A stretch of DNA of 64,000 nt, from positions 1,886,443 through 1,950,442 of the forward strand of contig CM022672.1 in NCBI GenBank assembly GCA_012295275.1. Reading direction: 5' to 3'. A program made the position numbers and the translations under genes. Each line of letters opens with the position of its first letter. Position 1 is the first letter of the stretch. Positions 59,563-64,000 of the stretch are shown piece after piece. The stretch comes from Chrysomallon squamiferum. Its lineage: Eukaryota > Mollusca > Gastropoda > Neomphalida > Peltospiridae. A model generated the notes under the pieces. The model worked only from the letters and a program-made list of their open reading frames with translations, made no database searches and was not told the origin of the DNA.

Positions 59563-60937
59563 GAATATGGTGCATTGTCTAGCAGAAAATGAAAGAAGAA
59601 CAAAAGTAATTCATTTTATTATTGTTTTTATTTATACATGGTTGAAATATCAATTTTTATTTTGTATTATTTTAATTTTCCATTAACTGTGCTCTATTTT
59701 GGAATATTAACCACTTGTCAAACCTGTCATATTTATTCAGGCAAATACACAATTCATTTCTTTCCACTGAACTACATGCAGACATGACAAATGAATATTT
59801 TATTATCAGATTATTTTTGTTTTTTTTCAAAAATCAAATAAAAAAATTCAATTTATTTTCAGCCTCTGATAGGTAAATATCACCTCTGAATGCTATATAT
59901 CAAAGTAAATAGCCAAAAAAATACAGCATATCTAAGCAAGAAGCAAAGATTCTGTTATTAGAAAAGTTCTATGTAGTTATTTGGCTGTAGATCACTAGGA
60001 CATTCATATAAGATGATTCTTACTCAGTGAACCATTTCAAACAATGGTATAAATCTTGTCAAAGGGTGCGATGGTATGTGCTTTCTCGTTTATTGGAAGA
60101 TACATATATAAAAGATTTCTAGATGCCAAATGATAAACATGGTGGAATAGCAGATAAGGGTTTCAGTTTTTTAGTGGATCACTGTACCAAAATGTGTCTG
60201 TAGTAAAGTAATGAACTTTTCCTTTCAGAAATGTTTCAGCCATTTCTAAACCAACAAAAATAAATTGGTAAATTTCTATCAAAATGTATTTTATCCAGTA
60301 TTATTAGTGTTTTAGTTTTTTTCATTTTTGTTTTCTATTACTAATATTACTGTATTGTGTTGACTAAAAATCAGTAATATTTCAGATATTTTTATCACCA
60401 TTTGAATTTGGTAGTTTCCTATAAATATATATTTAGTTTTTCCATAACATTTCACCATTGAGAAAGTCTGATGATTTGAAAAAACAAACAAAAAAACTGA
60501 GAGAATGGTAAGTGAGAATTGGAAAATAAAAAAAGCAACCTTTTTGTTTTATATATAAACAAAATAAATCTATTTTAAGAAGACCTAAACTTTTTTAGGA
60601 ATCTTTTTCTTTCTCTCTCACTCTTCTTTCTTTTTTTCTCTCTCTGTAAAACTCAATCCACTCTTTCTCAGTTTTTTTAATCATTAGAGGGTGTGGGTGG
60701 TGAAATTTCAATAATTTATCAATTGCCACCTACCTTGGAAAGACGATAGCCCTTATATCACAAACAATGAAGACATTACAATGAAATTATGCAAGGCACT
60801 ACTTGGCCCAAGTGTCTGGGGAACTATCATATTTCAACACCAACTTGATCTAAAAGGTATTTCCAGAAAAAAAAAAATAATCATCTTTATCAGTTCTAGT
60901 GACTGGACAATTGGCATTCTTCCAGTTCAAGGATTAG
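58217..60937. other. AT-rich stretch, no gene seen
   Basis: ATT runs at 58310-58430, poly(T) 59534-59562, TC patch 60612-60647. A donor-like CCAAGGTAGGT near 60733 on the minus strand has no open frame feeding it. Crossing inverted repeats lie at 59087-59135. Confidence 0.55.
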
Positions 60938-61233
60938 GCACTATCTCATTGGTATAGACTTTAGCATGAGGAATGGTAGATTATTAGATCAAATCTTCTA
61001 AGTAAATTGGAAGCAATAATCTCTGTAAGTAAATATTTAACATATTGTGGAATATAAGAGACATGAATGAAAGGCTCAAAAAGCATAGCACTGGCATTAG
61101 ATGTGATGGATCCTTGATTAATTCTCATCAGTGTATATCTGGATTACCACAGCATTCAGTACTCTCTCTACTAGAAGATAAATATCAAAAAATCCAAATG
61201 CTGGGAAATAATTACAAGAAATAATTTAACTGT

Positions 61234-61276
<43 letters not shown>
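60938..61276 (+). mobile_element. Candidate SINE with tRNA-like head and poly(A) tail
   Basis: CTCATTGGTATAGACTTTAG (60945-60964) and TTAGATCAAATCTTC (about 60984-60998) form an A box and B box matching the minus-strand copy at 9725, including the shared GGTAG(A/G)T block. A 39-base poly(A) at 61238-61276 may be its tail. The body between is not recognised. Confidence 0.4.
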
Positions 61277-61277
<1 letters not shown>

Positions 61278-61379
61278 AGGTCGGATGCCCAGTTTCAGTA
61301 AATAATAAAATTTATTGAGATTTTACTAAATAAATAATCACTAACTCATCTGTTTCTGCCAATCAGGTTGTAGCTAAAC

Positions 61380-61600
61380 TCCATTAATATAAGAAGCGAT
61401 GATAAGTGAATCAATTTTCCACTTGATAAGTTAATTAATTGGCCAATTAGTTTATGAAAGGCCATTACTCGCACTTTCCTCTTGAGACACGATTGATTGA
61501 AATTCTGTTGTCACTAAACAAATATTAATTCAGTCATTGCCTCAGATAATGCCTCATTTCAAAGATTTATTTTCATTAGTAATCTAATCCACGCAACCAA
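61380..61600. promoter_or_regulatory. Candidate homeodomain-type regulatory element
   Basis: Contains TTAATTAATTGGCCAATTAG with a perfect 14-bp palindrome TAATTGGCCAATTA at 61436-61449, CGATTGATTG, ATTAATTC and ATTAGTAATCTAATCC. This dense set of TAAT and ATTG motifs in a locally complex sequence suggests a developmental enhancer. Function inferred. Confidence 0.35.
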
Positions 61601-61733
61601 AAAATCCTGTACTGCTGGTCCATAATCATCCTAATCTTATCTTCTACAAAGATTTTTTGTAAGATATATGATGTTGTGCTAAATTAACCAATAATACAGA
61701 ACACATTAATAATTATGAATATGTGTACTGTAC

Positions 61734-61770
<37 letters not shown>

Positions 61771-61840
61771 TTTTTTCCCTACAACTACTGTACACATAGC
61801 CAAAAGATATGATGACTAAATAAATTTCCTAATTTTCTGG
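61601..61840. other. AT-rich stretch with (TA)n
   Basis: (TA)n run at 61739-61766. Nothing else. Confidence 0.6.
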
Positions 61841-61900
61841 CGGTGACCAAAAACATAGCTTTATGGAATGCAACCAGATTTATAATCAATAAATCACACA
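61841..61900 (+). mobile_element. 3' tail of an unidentified dispersed repeat, copy 3
   Basis: GACCAAAAACATAGCTTTAT, GGAATGCAACCAGATTTATA, then ATCAATAAATC before CACACACA. Blocks correspond in order to copies 1 and 2 (AAAAATATAGCTTTTTGGAA; TAAATTACTTG). Confidence 0.55.
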
Positions 61901-62403
61901 CACACCCTCACCCTCACCCACAAACACAAACAACATCTACTATTTCAAACGAGATTGAATTTAAAACAATGGACTCACACAGGAGACACAAAAAGCTCAC
62001 ACCATCAAACAAACCTAATAAGAGCCGTCCACTTATTTAAATGAAGTGAATAAAAACGAAAGCCACAGGCCCAACACATCACCAACTGTGCTCAGTGTAT
62101 TGGAAGCACAAGATAGCTGGTTCACTTTATCAATGGGCCAAGGTTTAGCCAGCGAAAAGGCCAGTGTTAATCAATATGTGTCTGACGGCGAGGAATACCC
62201 CATTATTCACGTTTCAGTTTCAGTCCAAAAGCACAGGCATTTGTATGACTAACACAGCTTAGTTATGCTTAAGTAAATTGACTCCATTCACTGCAGTTAA
62301 CTCTTATCCATCATCTGTCCACGTTTAACATGTTATCTGTTCAGGCCTTTGTCAGCTACCAGTGATATGTGACAGGCTGGACAACATGTCATACATAAAA
62401 CTT
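61901..62403 (+). other. More complex stretch with a 68-codon plus-strand frame
   Basis: The frame at 62046-62252 starts with ATG and contains LEAQDSWFTLSMGQGLASEK and a DGEEYPIIH segment. There are no clear splice sites and no known family. Local composition is less AT-rich, so it may be a conserved non-coding element. The right end (62340-62403) merges into decayed copies of the 28-bp satellite. Confidence 0.3.
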
Positions 62404-64000
62404 AAGTGATGTGTGTGACAGGTTATTAGTGACAAGTGATGTGTGATAGTGACAAGAGATGTATGACATATTGAATGTGACAAGATATGTGTGACATACT
62501 GAATGTGACAAGAGATGTATGACATACTGAATGTGACAAGAGATGTATGATGTACTGAATGTGACAAGAGATGTATGACATATTGAATGTGACAAAGAGA
62601 TGTATGACATACTGAATGTGACAAGAGATTATGACATACTGAATGTGACAACAGATGAATGACATATTGAATGTGACAAGAGATGTATGACATACTGAAT
62701 GTGACAAGAGATGAATGACATACTGAATGTGACAAGAGATGTAAGACATATTGAATGTGACAAGAGATGTATGACATATTGAATGTGACAAGAGATGTAT
62801 GACATATTGAATGTGACAAGAGATGTATGACATACTGAATGTGACAAAAGATGTATGACATACTGAATGTGAAAAGAGATGTATGACATATTGAATGTGA
62901 CAAGAGATGTATGACATATTGAATGTGACAAGAGATGTATGACATACTGAATGTGACAAAAGATGTATGACATACTGAATGTGAAAAGAGATGTATGACA
63001 TATTGAATGTGAAAAGAGATGTATGACATACTGAATGTGACAAGAGATGTATGACATATTGAATGTAAAAAGAGATGTATGACATATTGAATGTGACAAA
63101 AGATGTATGACATACTGAATGTGAAAAGAGATGTATGACATACTGAATGTGAAAAGAGATGTATGACATATTGAATGTGACAACAGATGTATGACATACT
63201 GAATGTGAAAAGAGAAGTATGACATACTGAATGTGACAACAGATGTATAACATACTGAATGTGAAAAGAGAAGTATGACATACTGAATGTGACAAGAGAT
63301 GTATGACATACTGAATGTTGCAAGAAATGTATGACATACTGAATGTGAAAAGAGATGTATCACATACTGAATGTGACAAGAAATGTATGACATACTGAAT
63401 GTGAAAAGAGATGTATCACATATTGAATGTGACAAGAAATGTATGACATACTGAATGTTGCAAGAAATGTATGACATACTGAATGTGAAAAGAGATGTAT
63501 CACATACTGAATGTGAAAAGAGATGTATCACATATTGAATGTGACAAGAAATGTATGACATACTGAATGTTGCAAGAAATGTATGACATACTGAATGTGA
63601 AAAGAGATGAATGACATATTGAATGTGACAAGAGATGTATGACATACTGAATGTGACAAGAGATGAATGACATACTGAATGTGACAAGAGATGTAAGACA
63701 TATTGAATGTGACAAGAGATGTATGACATATTGAATGTGACAAGAGATGTATGACATATTGAATGTGACAAGAGATGTATGACATACTGAATGTGACAAA
63801 AGATGTATGACATACTGAATGTGAAAAGAGATGTATGACATATTGAATGTGACAAGAGATGTATGACATATTGAATGTGACAAGAGATGTATGACATACT
63901 GAATGTGACAAAAGATGTATGACATACTGAATGTGAAAAGAGATGTATGACATATTGAATGTGAAAAGAGATGTATGACATACTGAATGTGACAAGAGAT
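62404..64000. repeat. 28-bp satellite, about 56 copies, 952-bp higher-order period
   Basis: The unit is GTGACAAGAGATGTATGACA plus TACTGAAT or TATTGAAT. Single-base variants (GACAAAAG, GAAAAGAG, GTTGCAAG, GATGAATG, GATGTAAG, GTATCACA) mark individual copies. Their order from 62654 on is repeated from 63606 on (952 bp, exactly 34 units) to the window end. The array is truncated by the right edge. The minus strand lacks stop codons in every frame of the unit, giving long artefactual frames of up to 450 codons. Confidence 0.97.

Noticed and set aside
60733-60830. Donor-like CCAAGGTAGGT on the minus strand
   Set aside because: No frame is open into the site from any start or acceptor.
62352-63995. 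Minus-strand frames up to 450 codons
   Set aside because: They cover only the 28-bp satellite and exist in all three frames. Kept as a repeat; the lack of stops is reported as an observation, not as a gene.

Overview
This is a eukaryotic, AT-rich, microsatellite-dense window with no complete recognisable gene. The best clue to the organism is a short interspersed element family. Its body carries blocks resembling CCAGCCAGTGC, TATCAAAG and CTATCCTGTCTGTGGGAT, and its 3' end carries CACTGAGTG...TTAAATAAAA. I recognise this from molluscan genomes, so a mollusc, probably a gastropod, is the most likely source. That is recognition from general knowledge; no search was run.

Nothing here looks prokaryotic. 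There are no operons, no ribosome-binding-site-led gene rows, no CRISPR array, and no intact transposon or rRNA. Nearly all longer open frames are translations of CA, TG, TATG or satellite arrays.

The most informative signal is a scattered set of short, splice-site-bounded coding segments on the minus strand, consistent with the 5' part of one long-intron gene read from right to left. They are: a weak exon at 57901-57945 (ends phase 2); an exon at 55115-55197 (starts phase 2, ends phase 1); a 12-nt microexon at 54914-54925 (phase 1 to 1); and three candidate first coding exons, each starting with ATG and ending at a consensus donor in phase 1, at 52945-52978, 39699-39780 and 25985-26153. The shared phase suggests alternative promoters splicing into one downstream exon, which would lie below position 1 or was not recognised. 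I cannot name the gene. A separate plus-strand exon candidate lies at 11654-11733.

Layout. 1-9.7 kb: microsatellites plus a 29-bp minisatellite in a duplicated 384-bp block (3.84-4.64 kb). 9.7-20.2 kb: SINE copies, a 47-bp dimeric minisatellite, the plus-strand exon candidate and a 1-kb CA/TACACA array. 20.4-33 kb: a GC-richer island, decayed minisatellites, a SINE head, first-exon candidate C and a TATG array. 33-42.6 kb: a 20-bp satellite, two SINE pieces, a long TG array, first-exon candidate B and a compound minisatellite with embedded CA tracts. 42.6-55 kb: decayed tandem repeats, tRNA-like SINE heads, first-exon candidate A and the microexon. 55-62.3 kb: the upstream exon candidates and four GC-richer stretches that are either exons or conserved non-coding elements. 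62.4-64 kb: a 28-bp satellite with a 952-bp higher-order period, running off the right edge.

Much of the apparently unique intronic DNA appears to be decayed tandem repeat, so gain and decay of minisatellites seems to be a main force shaping this locus.
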